Under the pieces are notes generated by a model. The model worked only from the letters and a program-made list of their open reading frames with translations. It had not been told where the DNA came from and did not search any database. Position numbers and translations under genes: made by a program. Positions 1 through 9,822 of a DNA stretch of 64,000 bases are shown piece by piece (the first letter of the stretch is position 1; each line of letters starts with the position of its first letter). Source of the DNA: Deltaproteobacteria bacterium (GTDB lineage: Bacteria; Myxococcota_A; UBA796; UBA2385); NCBI GenBank assembly GCA_018401435.1, contig JAGYJW010000006.1, positions 1 through 64,000 on the forward strand, written 5' to 3'.

Positions 1-1344
1 ATCGCGGGTTGGACCGCGGGGCCCATCGCCGCCCAGACCGCCGATGTGCTGCGGCCCAACCAGCCCGTGAGCCTGGCCCTGCCCCGGCCCGTGGCCGAGA
101 AGATCACCGGCCCGACGGCCCTATTCTACTTTTCGCCCAGCTGTCCGCACTGCCAGCATGTCATGCCCGAGGTCAACGCCCTGGCCGGCCTCTCTGGCCT
201 GACCTGGCTGGGCATCGCCAGCAGCCGGTCCACCGAGGAAGAGGTCGCGGCCTTTGCCAAGGCCTACCAGGCGGCCTTTCCGCTGATGGTGGACGCCGAC
301 GGCGCCTTTGCCCGCGGGGTGGGCGCCCGCTCCACCCCCATCGTGCTGCTGGCCCGGCCCGCTCCCCCGGGCAGCCCCGACGCCCTGAACCCCGCCCTGG
401 TGCCCGATCCCGTCACCGTCGAGCTTTTCGAGGCCTATACGCCCTTCTCCCCCGGCATGGGATCGGTGCTGCGCCTGCGCTTGCACCCCGATGAGCCCTT
501 CGCAGACTTTGCCGGCTACCAGGGCGATCTGAGCTGCGGCAGCTGCCATGGCCACGAGGCCCGCAGCTGGGCCCTCACCCACCACTCGGTTGCCTACCGC
601 ACCCTCTACACCCGAGAGCGGGCAGAGGATCCGGCCTGCGTGGGCTGCCATGTCACCGGCATGGGCCAGGGCGGCTTTGTCCTGGGCGATCACGGCTCGC
701 CCTTCACCGACGTCACCTGCGAGTCCTGCCACGGGCCCGCGGGCCCCCACGACGGGCAACGAGACGACGCCACCGCAAGCTGTGTGGGCTGCCATGACGC
801 CGAACACTCGGTGGCCTTTTCGGTGGGCAAGGGCCTGCCCCATATCGATCACTTCCGGGATGGTGCGCTCAGCGAAGATGCGCTGATGGCGCGCATCGAG
901 GCCCTGGGCTCGGGCGAGGCCGCCAAGCCCCTGCTGGCCTTTCCCGACGGACCCACGGTGGGCAGCGCGGCCTGCAGCAGCTGCCATGCAAGCCAGGCCG
1001 CCTGGCACAAGGCTGACCCCCACAACAAGGCCCACAAGCGGGTGGCCAAGGAGCCCGCCGCATCGGGCTGCGTGGCCTGCCACGCCACGCCCCTGGCCAT
1101 GAACGCGCTGCAGCCCCCCGATGCCACCGACCCCAGCGCCTGGCGCAGCGGCGAAGGCGTGGGCTGCGAGAGCTGCCACGGCCCCGGCGGCGACCACGCA
1201 AAGGCCCCCTCCAAGTCCAATATCGTCGGCCTGGGGGACAGCTGCCCCGAGTGTGTCATCGAGGCCATCTGCACCAGCTGCCACACCCCCCAATGGGATG
1301 CAGACTGGCAGCTGGATCGGCGCCTGCAGGCCATCCAACACTAG
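1..1344 (+). CDS. Octaheme c-type cytochrome with N-terminal thioredoxin-like domain (5' partial)
   Basis: The frame is open from the first base of the window, so the true start and any signal peptide lie upstream; a GTG at 46 is the first start-like codon seen. The N-terminal third looks like a thioredoxin fold with a CPHC redox motif. The rest carries eight CXXCH heme-binding motifs (CGSCH, CVGCH, CESCH, CVGCH, CSSCH, CVACH, CESCH, CTSCH), a spacing that resembles the cytochrome c554 family. Such proteins are periplasmic electron carriers or reductases; the substrate cannot be read from the sequence. A redoxin fused to a multiheme cytochrome suggests thiol/electron exchange, but this is inference. 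proC follows 31 bases downstream. Confidence 0.85.
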   Translation: MAGWTAGPIAAQTADVLRPNQPVSLALPRPVAEKITGPTALFYFSPSCPHCQHVMPEVNALAGLSGLTWLGIASSRSTEEEVAAFAKAYQAAFPLMVDADGAFARGVGARSTPIVLLARPAPPGSPDALNPALVPDPVTVELFEAYTPFSPGMGSVLRLRLHPDEPFADFAGYQGDLSCGSCHGHEARSWALTHHSVAYRTLYTRERAEDPACVGCHVTGMGQGGFVLGDHGSPFTDVTCESCHGPAGPHDGQRDDATASCVGCHDAEHSVAFSVGKGLPHIDHFRDGALSEDALMARIEALGSGEAAKPLLAFPDGPTVGSAACSSCHASQAAWHKADPHNKAHKRVAKEPAASGCVACHATPLAMNALQPPDATDPSAWRSGEGVGCESCHGPGGDHAKAPSKSNIVGLGDSCPECVIEAICTSCHTPQWDADWQLDRRLQAIQH

Positions 1345-1375
1345 ACCCCTTGTCGAATCGCTGGGAGCGAAGACC

Positions 1376-2248
1376 ATGAACTGGACCATCGGCTTTATCG
1401 GCGCGGGGGTCATGGCGGATGTGCTGATCGCCGGGCTGCTCGAAGAGGGCGTGCTCACCCGCGATCGCATCCAGGCCAGCGACCCCAGCCCCGCCCGGGC
1501 GGCGGCGGTGCAGGAGCGCCTGGGGGTGGCGGTGGGTACGGACAACAAGGCGGTGGCCACCTCGGTCGATCTGCTCGTCCTCGCGGTCAAGCCCCAGAGC
1601 CTGGGCGCGGTGTTGCGGCAGCTGTCTGGGGTGATTCCTGCAGAGACGGTGGTGCTGAGCATCGTGGCGGGCGCCTCTCTGCGTGTGCTGAGAGGGGGCT
1701 TGCGGCACAAGCGGGTGGTGCGCTGCATGCCCAACCTGCCCTGCCGCATCCGCCGGGGCATGACCGTCTGGCACGCGCCGGCCGATGTCAGCGCCCCCGA
1801 CCGCGAGCGGGTGCGGGCCGTCCTGGGCGTGATGGGCGAGGAGATCGCGGTGGGCGACGAGACGCAGGTGGACCGCGCCACCGCCGTCAGCGGCAGCGGG
1901 CCGGCCATCGTGGGCGAGTTCGTCAAGGCCTTCCTGGAGGCCGCCACCTATATTGGCGAGAGCCGCGCCGTGGCCCAAGAGACGGTGCTGGCCACCTTGC
2001 TGGGCACGGCCGAGATGATCCGCCGGGCCGCCGACGAGGGCGTACACGTGGCCCAGCTCATCGACGAGGTCACCAGCCCCGGCGGCACCACCAGCCGATC
2101 TTTGCAGGTGCTCAAGCGCGGCGCCTTCCACGCCACCGTCACCGACGCGGTCGAGGCGGCCTATATCCGCACCCAGGAGCTGGGGGCCAGCCTCGAAGAT
2201 CAGCTTGCTGACTTCATCGTGGACGAGGATGCCGCCCCCGGTCAGTAG
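1376..2248 (+). CDS. proC: Pyrroline-5-carboxylate reductase
   Basis: This 290-residue protein has the usual ProC length. It shows an N-terminal Rossmann motif (GFIGAGVMA), the LAVKPQ motif, RCMPNLP, AVSGSGPA and the C-terminal EVTSPGGTTSR signature. It reduces pyrroline-5-carboxylate to proline with NAD(P)H in the cytoplasm. The ATG at 1376 is preceded by GGGAG at a good distance; the longer frame upstream overlaps the cytochrome gene and has no ProC similarity. Its stop overlaps the stop of the convergent membrane-protein gene by 7 bases. Confidence 0.95.
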   Translation: MNWTIGFIGAGVMADVLIAGLLEEGVLTRDRIQASDPSPARAAAVQERLGVAVGTDNKAVATSVDLLVLAVKPQSLGAVLRQLSGVIPAETVVLSIVAGASLRVLRGGLRHKRVVRCMPNLPCRIRRGMTVWHAPADVSAPDRERVRAVLGVMGEEIAVGDETQVDRATAVSGSGPAIVGEFVKAFLEAATYIGESRAVAQETVLATLLGTAEMIRRAADEGVHVAQLIDEVTSPGGTTSRSLQVLKRGAFHATVTDAVEAAYIRTQELGASLEDQLADFIVDEDAAPGQ

Positions 2249-3859
2249 AGCTTGATCACCCGCACCCGGTCGTCTTCGGCCACCACCTCTCCGTATTTGC
2301 GGAAGGCGGTGGAGGCCTCCACCCACTCATCCTCCATCAGCTGGTTCTTGTGTTGGATGATGAAGCGGATCTGGTAGCCCCGGGCCATCTCGGCCAGGGC
2401 CTCGGGCGGCAGGTCCCCCTCTCGGACCTTGCGGGCCACCTGGCCCAGCTTGAGGCCGGGCAGGTTCAGGCCCGAGTTCAAGGAGCCCACCCGGGGGTGG
2501 CCATGCAAGGACTGCTCGAAGAGGTATTCGCGGCTGGCGGTGGGGGGCAGGTCCAAGACGGCGCCTTCGGGATCGGCCCGCAGCACGGCAAAGGGCTGGG
2601 GGTCGGGCACTTCGGTGATGGCGGGCAGGCCCCGGGCGCTGGACAGCAGCAGGGTCTCGGCCGCGATGACCAGGACCCAGCCGGGCCGGGCCCGATCGGC
2701 CAGGGCGCAGAGGCCCAGGGCCGCGATGCCAGAGAGCCGATAGAGCAGGGACAAGCTGCCAAAACCGGGTAGCGGTTCCAGGGCGAGATAAGGCAGGGGC
2801 AGGCTGAAGGCCATGCTGCCCAGGCCCACCGGGCGCCCATTCAGCACCAGGACGGGGCCGAGGGCCAGGATGACGCCGCCGGCAATGGCCAGCCACCAGG
2901 CCCGGGTGCGGCCGGCCAGGGCCAAGGGGCCACCGCGCAGGCTGTGGGCGATGGCCAGGCCCAGCAAGACAAAGCCCAGGTAGGTGCTGTGGACAAAATC
3001 GCTGGGGTTGCCCTCCAGGGCGGCAAAGTCGGGGCTTCGGAAGGAGCCCGGCCAAAAGAAGGCCCGGGGGTCGGCCGCGCCCAGGGTGCGGCGGATGCGC
3101 CCCAGGTCGGCGGCCTGCTTGATGTCCACCAGGCCATCGGCGGCCAGGGCCACGGCCCGAATATGCGCGGCCACCGGCAGGGTGAGGGCCAGGGCCAGGA
3201 CGAAGCCGGGCAGCAGGCGCAGGGCGCGGTCGCGGGCCGTCACGCCCCCAGCCAGCCACCAGAAGGGCTCCGGCAAAGAGCCAGGCGCCCACGCCGGCAT
3301 ACCAGCCGCCCAGGGCGGTGGCGAAGAGGGCCAGCCCCGCGCCGATGCGCCAGCCCCACTGGCCGCCTTCGACCGCCCGAATCAGCGCGAGGCAGGCCAG
3401 GGGCAACCAGCCCACGCTCACCGCCTCCGAGCTGCCATTGTGGAGGTGGGCCAGGGTGAGGGGGGCCAGCAGCCACCCCACGCCAGCCACCCAGCCGCCG
3501 CCGCCCATGGCCTTGCCCAGCCGATCGGCGAAGAAGCCCCCCATGACCAGGTTGCCGAGCACCACCCCGGCATAGGCGGCCACCGGCCCGAAGGCCCGGG
3601 TGAGGGGCAGGGCCAGGGCAGCATTCAGGGGGTCGGCCACCGCCAGCCTGCCGCCGGCGGGGTGGTCCAGCAGGGCGGTGTGCACGGGCAGGGGCCCGTT
3701 CTGCTCGACGAACCACAGCCCCCACAAGCTATTCCACACATCGGTGCGCAGCCCGCCCACCACCAGGTGGACGGGATCGGTGACCAGCGGCCAGGTGATC
3801 AGCACCGCCAGCGCGGCATAGGCGAGCAGCCGCAGGGGGATGTCGGCGGAGGGGCGCAT
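2242..3859 (-). CDS. Polytopic membrane protein, glycosyltransferase-C-like (frameshifted)
   Basis: The N-terminal part (start at 3859, protein begins MRPSADIPLRLL) and the C-terminal part (ending IRFIIQHKNQLMEDEWV and on to the stop at 2242) lie in different frames. They join naturally at about 3,240-3,255, next to a run of five G on the coding strand. Removing one base restores about 538 residues. The protein has many hydrophobic segments and a soluble C-terminal domain, as in GT-C or YfhO-like membrane proteins; the substrate is unknown. It starts 9 bases after the TldE-like gene and is probably in the same operon. The frameshift is either a sequence error or a recent inactivation. Confidence 0.6.
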
Positions 3860-3868
3860 GGGGGGGCC

Positions 3869-5629
3869 CTAAGGTTGGGGCTCCGGAGGGGGGACCGGGG
3901 CCTCGGGGGCGGTCTGGACGCGGGCCGCGACGGGCATGGGGGGGGCAGCGATGACCCGCTTCTCCTGGCCGCCCGCGCCGCGCAGCTCCAGCTCGGTCAC
4001 CAGGACCGCCGGCACCGCCCAGCTGGCGGGCAGGCCGCCGACGGTGCCGATGCTGAATCGGCCCGGTCCGGGTGCGGTGTCCATCACCCCGACGGGATCG
4101 GAGACCTCGCCCGCCATGGTGATATCCCGCAGCACGCGGCGATCGACACCAAGGAATTCCAAGCCGCGAACCGGCTCTTCTGTGCCATCCCGGTAGAGGC
4201 GGTAGACCTCGCTGGGCCGGGTGAGGCCCGGCAGCGGGCCGTCCCCCGAGAAGGCCATATGGAAGTCCTCCGACAGGGCGGGCGGTTCGATTCGACGCAC
4301 CACCAGCACATAGTCAAGGCCGGCCTGCCGGGCGAGCTGCAGGGCCTTGCGGCGCATGCGCCCCTCGCTGCGGCTGCGGTCGGGGCGCACCGTGACCGCG
4401 CCGGGCATGGCGTCGCGGCGGTCGGCCCCCAAGGAGCGCCCGTGGCCGGTGCTGTGGTCAAAGCCGTCGCGGGGCACGCGGCTCATCAGCAGGTCGCGGA
4501 TCACGCCGTCGCGCACCACCTCGACCCGCTGGGCCTTCACGCCCTGGTGGTCGTGGGTGTAGCTGCCGGCGCTGCGGGGCCGGGCGGTGGGGTCGTCCAC
4601 CAGGGTCCAGCCCTCGGGCAGCAGGCGGCGACCGACGCGGGCCGTGGGGGGCCCGGTCTCGCCCTCGCCATAGGGATCCGGCGCGCGCTCCGGCGGCGGG
4701 CTGCCGCTGATCTCGGGCACGGCGAGCTGCCGGAAGAGTTCGACTGCGGCGCCCTCTTCAAAGAGCACCGGGCCCAGGTAGTCCGCTTCGACCGGGGCCT
4801 CGCGCAAGGCCAGCACCCAGCGCTTCATCTCGTCCACCTCGGCGGCCATCTCTTCGATGCTGGGCAGGTCGGCGGCGCTCAGCCCCACCCAGGACCGAGT
4901 GTTGCGCAGCTTGGCCCCATCCACGGCCCGGGTGATGGCTTCGATGCGCACCACCGCGAGGCCGGTGGGCAGCCAGGCGCGGGTGCCTTCGGTGCTCACC
5001 AGCACGCGCACACCCTGCCAGTCGCGGGCGATGGCGCCGCCCTCCTCCAGCTCCGATTCGACGGCGAGGCCTTCGGTCAGGCGCTGCACCACCTCGGCGG
5101 CCCAGGGGCCATCGGCCTGGGGTCGGGGCGTGGGGCCGGTGACCAGGGGGGGGCTGGGGTAGAGGTCCGGCGGGTGCTCGCCGCTGCGACCGCGGCGCGC
5201 CGCTTGCTTGGCCGAGAACTGCTCGGCCGCACCCTTGTAGGCGCTGTCGCTGGCCAGCCACAGCTCGCGGCGCAAGGCCACCTCGACATCTTCGTGGGGC
5301 AGGCCGCGCACGCGCACGCCGTCTCTCTCACCAAAGGAGACGTTGAAGTTGGCATTGTCGAAGCTGTAGTCGCCCACCCGCACCTCGGCCCGCAGGCTTC
5401 GGTAGGGCCCATGGTCGAAGCTGGTGAGCGCGCCCATGACGGCCGACGCGGTGGCCACCTCGCCGTCCAGCACCTCGTAGGCGACATAGTAGGGGGGGGG
5501 CTGGTCCCGCAAGGACATGGTGATGGTGCGGGCCATCTCGGCCTCGGCGGCGCTCTGGATCACTGGCGTGTCTGCAGCGTGGGCATGCAGGGGGGCCAGC
5601 AGGCCCAGGCAAAGCAACAGGGCGCTCAT
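3869..5629 (-). CDS. Exported TldE/PmbA-like metallopeptidase-related protein
   Basis: This 586-residue protein starts with a clear signal peptide (MSALLLCLGLLAPLHAHA, predicted cut before AADTP). The body aligns by eye with the neighbouring TldD-like protein, including the DGVIRDLLMSRVP and FDHSTGHGRS stretches. It lacks the HExxxH zinc motif: the equivalent stretch reads LFEEGAAVELFRQ. It is therefore the non-catalytic TldE/PmbA-type partner. It overlaps the TldD-like gene by 4 bases (ATGA), which supports translation coupling and a heterodimer. Canonical TldD/TldE act in the cytoplasm; the signal peptide implies a periplasmic version. Confidence 0.75.
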   Translation of the reverse strand: MSALLLCLGLLAPLHAHAADTPVIQSAAEAEMARTITMSLRDQPPPYYVAYEVLDGEVATASAVMGALTSFDHGPYRSLRAEVRVGDYSFDNANFNVSFGERDGVRVRGLPHEDVEVALRRELWLASDSAYKGAAEQFSAKQAARRGRSGEHPPDLYPSPPLVTGPTPRPQADGPWAAEVVQRLTEGLAVESELEEGGAIARDWQGVRVLVSTEGTRAWLPTGLAVVRIEAITRAVDGAKLRNTRSWVGLSAADLPSIEEMAAEVDEMKRWVLALREAPVEADYLGPVLFEEGAAVELFRQLAVPEISGSPPPERAPDPYGEGETGPPTARVGRRLLPEGWTLVDDPTARPRSAGSYTHDHQGVKAQRVEVVRDGVIRDLLMSRVPRDGFDHSTGHGRSLGADRRDAMPGAVTVRPDRSRSEGRMRRKALQLARQAGLDYVLVVRRIEPPALSEDFHMAFSGDGPLPGLTRPSEVYRLYRDGTEEPVRGLEFLGVDRRVLRDITMAGEVSDPVGVMDTAPGPGRFSIGTVGGLPASWAVPAVLVTELELRGAGGQEKRVIAAPPMPVAARVQTAPEAPVPPPEPQP

Positions 5630-7419
5630 CGGGCACCCCCGCCGGCCTGGCCGTCTTCGCTGATGCCCGGCGGGCTGAGCAGGGGTGGTCGATCGTTCTG
5701 CTTGGCCTGGCGCTGCACCTCGACCTCGTTGACCAGCAGGTCGGGGGCCACTGCAGAGACGGGCACCCAGCCGCTCTCTGCACCGCAGACCCCATTGAAG
5801 ACCTGCATCTGGTCGCTGGCGCCCACGATCTTCTGGAAGGTGACCAGGGGGGTGCCGATCATGTCGATCCCGCGCACCAGCTCGTCGGGGCGGCCGTCGG
5901 GGTAGACCCGCCAGGCGGTCACGGGCTTGACCGCATAGGAGTTGGGTTCGGTGCGGCCGGTCAGGGTGAAGCCGCCGGAGATATCGTCGATGATCAGCCC
6001 AAATGGCTTGTTCTGGGCCTTGATTTGCATCACCAGCGCCTGCCGGAGCTGGTCATAGGGCAGGCCGTCCTTGGCTTTGATGATGAGGTTGCCCTGGCGG
6101 GCGACCACCGCCGATCCGGGCTGCCGTCGGCCGTGCCCATTGCTGTGGTCAAAGCCCTCGATGGGGGCGCGGCTCATCAAGAAGCTGCGCAGGACGCCGT
6201 CTTCGACGATGGGCACCCGCGCCGCCGCGACGCCCTCGTCGTCATAGGGGTAGTAGCCGGCCAGCTCGACGGGTCCCCAATTGTAGAGGGTGGGGTCGTC
6301 GGTGACGGACAAGAAGGCGGGGAAGATGGCCTCGCCCACCTTGTCGGCCAGGGTCTGGCCCTCGTCCTCGTCCTTCTGGCGGTGGCCTTCGACGCGGTGG
6401 CCGAGGATCTCGTGGAAGAAGACGGCGGCCGCGCGGCCCCGCAGAATGGCGGGACCGTTGTAGGGGTCGACCAGGGGGGCCGCCCGCAGGGCCTCCACCT
6501 GCTTGCCAACGGTGCGGGCCATGGCCACCAGCTCTGCGGGGGCGGGCATGCGATCGAGGGTGGCGCCGTCTACATAGTCGTAGAAACCCAGCTCCATCCC
6601 GTCTTCTGCGATGGTGCCGCCCCAGACGCTCACCCGGATGTGGGGGCGCTGGTAGCGCACCCGCGTGCCGTCCGAACCCAAGGTGTAGTGGACCTCGTCC
6701 TCCAGCCGCAGGCTGACGTTGCTGTCGTAGACGTGGGGGAATTCCAGCAGCACGGCGCTGGCCTCGCGGACCGAGGCCTGCCAGGCGTCGATGTCGATCT
6801 GAAGCGGCTTGACCTCGCGGAGGTCGACCACGACCGGGGCGTCGGAGAAGTCTGCGCTCTGGTCTTCGCGGGCCACCTTGACCGCGTCATTGGTGCGCAC
6901 CTTCATCAGGCGGCGCAGGGCGGCGCGGTAGGTCTCGTCCGCCGCCCGCCACAGGCCCAGGGCGGTGGCGCGGGGCGGCTCGCTGGAGATGGGCAGCTCG
7001 ACCATGACGCGCGGCTCTTCAGAAAACCAGCCTGCATCGCGGATCTTGTGGGTGTTGTCCAGCTCGGGGCTGCCCAGCCGCAGGTCGATGTCGCCCAGGC
7101 GCTGGCGCACATCCGAGGCCGCGACGGCGGCTCCGTGGGTGGCCTGGACATCCACCACCCGGCGGTCCAGGATGCCGACCTGAATCCAGTAGGGGGGCTC
7201 GGTCTCGTCGCTCAGCTCGGCGGTGATCCGCACCAGCTCGGCCTCGGCCGCGCCAAGCAGCGGGTCGGATGCGCCCGCCGCCACCGGCGCCAGCGCGAGG
7301 CTGGGCAGGGTGTTGCGGCGGGGGGCGTCCTGGGCCAGGGCGGGCGTTGCGACCGCGATCAAGGGGAGCAGCAGGGCCGGCAGGCGCCAACGGCGGGAGA
7401 AGGAGGCAAAGGGCGTCAA
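5626..7419 (-). CDS. Exported TldD-like zinc metallopeptidase
   Basis: This 597-residue TldD/PmbA family protein has the zinc motif HEILGH at residues 336-341 and a conserved C-terminal Cys in VCGAESGWVPVS, matching the third ligand of TldD. I chose the TTG at 7419 because AGGAG lies five bases upstream and it leaves a clean signal peptide (RRWRLPALLLPLIAVATPALA). An ATG at 7467 would add 16 unlikely residues. The SRRWRL stretch before the hydrophobic core is Tat-like. TldD/TldE peptidases cut unfolded or modified peptides; an exported pair with this operon layout is unusual. Confidence 0.8.
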   Translation of the reverse strand: MTPFASFSRRWRLPALLLPLIAVATPALAQDAPRRNTLPSLALAPVAAGASDPLLGAAEAELVRITAELSDETEPPYWIQVGILDRRVVDVQATHGAAVAASDVRQRLGDIDLRLGSPELDNTHKIRDAGWFSEEPRVMVELPISSEPPRATALGLWRAADETYRAALRRLMKVRTNDAVKVAREDQSADFSDAPVVVDLREVKPLQIDIDAWQASVREASAVLLEFPHVYDSNVSLRLEDEVHYTLGSDGTRVRYQRPHIRVSVWGGTIAEDGMELGFYDYVDGATLDRMPAPAELVAMARTVGKQVEALRAAPLVDPYNGPAILRGRAAAVFFHEILGHRVEGHRQKDEDEGQTLADKVGEAIFPAFLSVTDDPTLYNWGPVELAGYYPYDDEGVAAARVPIVEDGVLRSFLMSRAPIEGFDHSNGHGRRQPGSAVVARQGNLIIKAKDGLPYDQLRQALVMQIKAQNKPFGLIIDDISGGFTLTGRTEPNSYAVKPVTAWRVYPDGRPDELVRGIDMIGTPLVTFQKIVGASDQMQVFNGVCGAESGWVPVSAVAPDLLVNEVEVQRQAKQNDRPPLLSPPGISEDGQAGGGAR

Positions 7420-7524
7420 GCGGGCTCCTCGGCGGGGCAGTCGCAGGGTCTTGGGCCAGGCAGACACCGAAGACCGATGGCCCGTTCCGTAGCCCGTCTT
7501 CGGGCGGTGGTCGTGTCCCGGCTC

Positions 7525-7725
7525 TCAGCCCTCTTCGGCGGTCACCACCACCTTGCGGCCGTCCACCTCGACGGTCTCGCCCCCAAAGAGCTTGCGGCCC
7601 CGGCGGGTCTCCACCTGACCGTCTACGCGTACATCGCCGCTTTGAATCAGCATCTTGGCGTGGCCGCCAGTCTGGACGAGGCCTTCGAGCTTGAGCAGCT
7701 GATCGAGTCGGATGTGGTCTTGCAC
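7525..7725 (-). CDS. Small S4-domain RNA-binding protein
   Basis: This 66-residue protein is essentially one S4 domain: IRLDQLLKLEGLVQTGG, then LIQSGDVRVDGQ and RRGRKLFGGETVEV. The length matches the YaaA/YbcJ-like S4_2 family of stand-alone RNA-binding proteins. The GTG at 7725 gives the expected family length; the open frame upstream overlaps the divergent deaminase gene and looks non-coding. Its exact RNA target is unknown. Confidence 0.75.
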   Translation of the reverse strand: MQDHIRLDQLLKLEGLVQTGGHAKMLIQSGDVRVDGQVETRRGRKLFGGETVEVDGRKVVVTAEEG

Positions 7726-7804
7726 GATCGAGTCCGGGTCGGTGGCAGGGGGCCTCGTAGCGCGCGCGGGTGCTGAGGCCCATGCGGCCGGGTTAGCTCG
7801 CCTC

Positions 7805-9034
7805 ATGACTGCTCGACTCCGCGCACCCAATCGCAGCGCCCTCATCCGGGCCCTCCCCAAGACCGACCTGCATGTGCACCTCGACGGGTCCATGCGGGAG
7901 TCCTCCCTCATCGAGATGGCGCGCGACCGCGACGTGGTCCTGCCCAGCTACACGGTGGAGGGGCTCAACGAGCTGGTCTTCAAGCCCAGCTACCGCAGCC
8001 TGGAGGAGTATCTGCGGGGTTTCTCCTATACCTGCGCCGTGATCCGGGACGAGGAGGCGCTGGAACGCTGCGCCTACGAGCTGGCGATGGACAATATCGA
8101 CGAGGGCGTGCGCTATGTCGAGGTGCGCTTCGCCCCCCAGCTGCACATGAACGAGGACCTGGGCTTCGACGCCGTGCTGCTGGCGGTGGATCGCGGCCTG
8201 CGCCGCGCCCGCATCGAACACGAGAAGAGCCCTGCGGTGGTGGAAGACGGCCAGCCGCCCTTTCGCTATGGCATCGTGGTCTGCGCCCTGCGCTGGTTCA
8301 CGCCGGGCTTCTCGCGTTGGTATGCGCAGCTCTGCCAGGTGCTGCAGGACAGCCCCGACACCCGCATCTTCCAGACGGCCTCGGTGCAGCTGGCCCGATC
8401 GGCCGTGCGCTGCCGGGACGAACACAATGTGCCCATCGTGGGCTTCGACCTGGCCGGGCGTGAAGACGGCTACCCCGGCCACCACCACCAGGAGGCCTTC
8501 GCCCACGCCCACCAGAACTTCTTGAAGAAGACGGTGCACGCCGGTGAGGCCTATGGCCCCGAGAGCATCTTCGATGCGATCACCGCGCTCTACGCCGACC
8601 GCATCGGCCATGGCTACCACCTGTTCAGCCCCGAGCTGTGCGGCGCCGGCGTGGTGGACCCGCAGGACTATGTGCAGCGCCTGGCCCGCTACATCGCCGA
8701 TCGGCGCATCACGGTGGAGGTCTGCATCACCTCGAATCTGCAGACCAACCCCGACATCAAGGATGTGCGCGAGCACGCCTTCGGCCTGATGCTGGAGCAG
8801 CGCCTCTCTGCAACCCTCTGCACCGACAACCGCCTGGTCAGCCACACCACGGTCAGCCGCGAGATCGAGCTTGCAGTCGATGCTTTCGATATGACGAACG
8901 CCCAGCTGCGCAACACCATCATCTATGGGTTCAAGCGCAGCTTCTTCCCCGGCAGCTACTCGGACAAGCGGGCCTATGTCCGCCAGATCATCGATTATTA
9001 CGACCGGGTGCTGATGGAGCAGGGGGCCATCTGA
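7805..9034 (+). CDS. Adenosine deaminase family protein
   Basis: This 409-residue cytoplasmic enzyme shows the metal-binding TDLHVHLDGS near the N-terminus, the catalytic TVHAGEAYG, DRIGHGYH and the metal-binding Asp in ATLCTDNR. These are the landmarks of the adenosine/AMP deaminase fold, which hydrolyses adenosine to inosine. It is longer than the usual 330-350 residues because of an insert after residue 130. The motif CTDN replaces the common NTDDP, so substrate preference may differ from plain adenosine. It is divergent from the S4 gene. Confidence 0.85.
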   Translation: MTARLRAPNRSALIRALPKTDLHVHLDGSMRESSLIEMARDRDVVLPSYTVEGLNELVFKPSYRSLEEYLRGFSYTCAVIRDEEALERCAYELAMDNIDEGVRYVEVRFAPQLHMNEDLGFDAVLLAVDRGLRRARIEHEKSPAVVEDGQPPFRYGIVVCALRWFTPGFSRWYAQLCQVLQDSPDTRIFQTASVQLARSAVRCRDEHNVPIVGFDLAGREDGYPGHHHQEAFAHAHQNFLKKTVHAGEAYGPESIFDAITALYADRIGHGYHLFSPELCGAGVVDPQDYVQRLARYIADRRITVEVCITSNLQTNPDIKDVREHAFGLMLEQRLSATLCTDNRLVSHTTVSREIELAVDAFDMTNAQLRNTIIYGFKRSFFPGSYSDKRAYVRQIIDYYDRVLMEQGAI

Positions 9035-9104
9035 GGGCCACGGTGCGCCGGCGCGGGCGCAGCCTACGGTAGACTGGTTCCCCCCCCTCACGAGAGGAGC
9101 ACCC

Positions 9105-9791
9105 ATGAAGGCCATGATCCGCGGTTTGACCTGTGGGGCCGCCCTTGCGGCCTCGACGGCCGCCTGGGCCGACCGTCCCCAGTGGGGGGGCATCGGCTAT
9201 ATGACCCAGGGCTTCGTGCTGGGCGATGTCAGCGGCCTGGGCGACAGCCTGGGCGTGGATCACCCGCCGGGCCTGGGCCTGGTGCTGGGCGGGGGCGGCC
9301 TGGCCCTGCTGGGCGGTCGGGTGGTGCTGGGCGGCACGGGCTACGCCTTGTCGGGCCTGGATGGCGAGGGCGAGGTGGCCTCGGCCCGCTTTGGCGGCGG
9401 CGGCGGCGGCTTCAACATCGGCTATGCCGTCGTGAATTCCGGACGCATGTTGCTCTTCCCCTTTGTGGGTGCGGTGGGCCACGGGGGCCATGTGCTGGTG
9501 GAGAACGGATCGGACCCCGCCATCGTGGGGGGCTTCGACCTGCTGGGCGGCGAGCGCAAGGGCTTTGAAGGCGGCGGCTGGGCGCTGGACTTCGGCGCCT
9601 CGGTCTTTCAGCTGATGTGGGGGGAGGACAGCGGCGGCCTGGCGGTGGGCGGCGCCATGGGCTTCTGGCTGCCCATCTCCGGCGATGGCTGGACCGCCAC
9701 CGATGGCGGGGCGGCCACAGGCCTTCAGGGCACGCCTTCGGGCCTCTACTTCCGCCTCCAGCTGGGTGGCGGCGGCGCCTCGGGGGGCTGA
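9105..9791 (+). CDS. Secreted Gly-rich protein of unknown function
   Basis: This 228-residue protein has an N-terminal signal peptide (to about ALAASTAAWA) and a body of short Gly-rich, alternating hydrophobic stretches. That pattern suggests a small outer-membrane barrel or surface protein. GAGGAG lies seven bases before the ATG, supporting the start. I recognise no family. It is convergent with the YhhN gene, leaving only 31 bases between stops. Confidence 0.65.
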   Translation: MKAMIRGLTCGAALAASTAAWADRPQWGGIGYMTQGFVLGDVSGLGDSLGVDHPPGLGLVLGGGGLALLGGRVVLGGTGYALSGLDGEGEVASARFGGGGGGFNIGYAVVNSGRMLLFPFVGAVGHGGHVLVENGSDPAIVGGFDLLGGERKGFEGGGWALDFGASVFQLMWGEDSGGLAVGGAMGFWLPISGDGWTATDGGAATGLQGTPSGLYFRLQLGGGGASGG

Positions 9792-9822
9792 GGCTGCCGG
9801 AGGGGCCGGGCGGGGTCCACCC

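Noticed and set aside
2984..5905. Very long open frame (973 codons) antisense to the TldE-like and membrane-protein genes
   Set aside because: Low-complexity Gly/Arg/Ala/His-rich translation without family features; it is a GC-driven shadow of genes with signal peptides and clear homology on the other strand.
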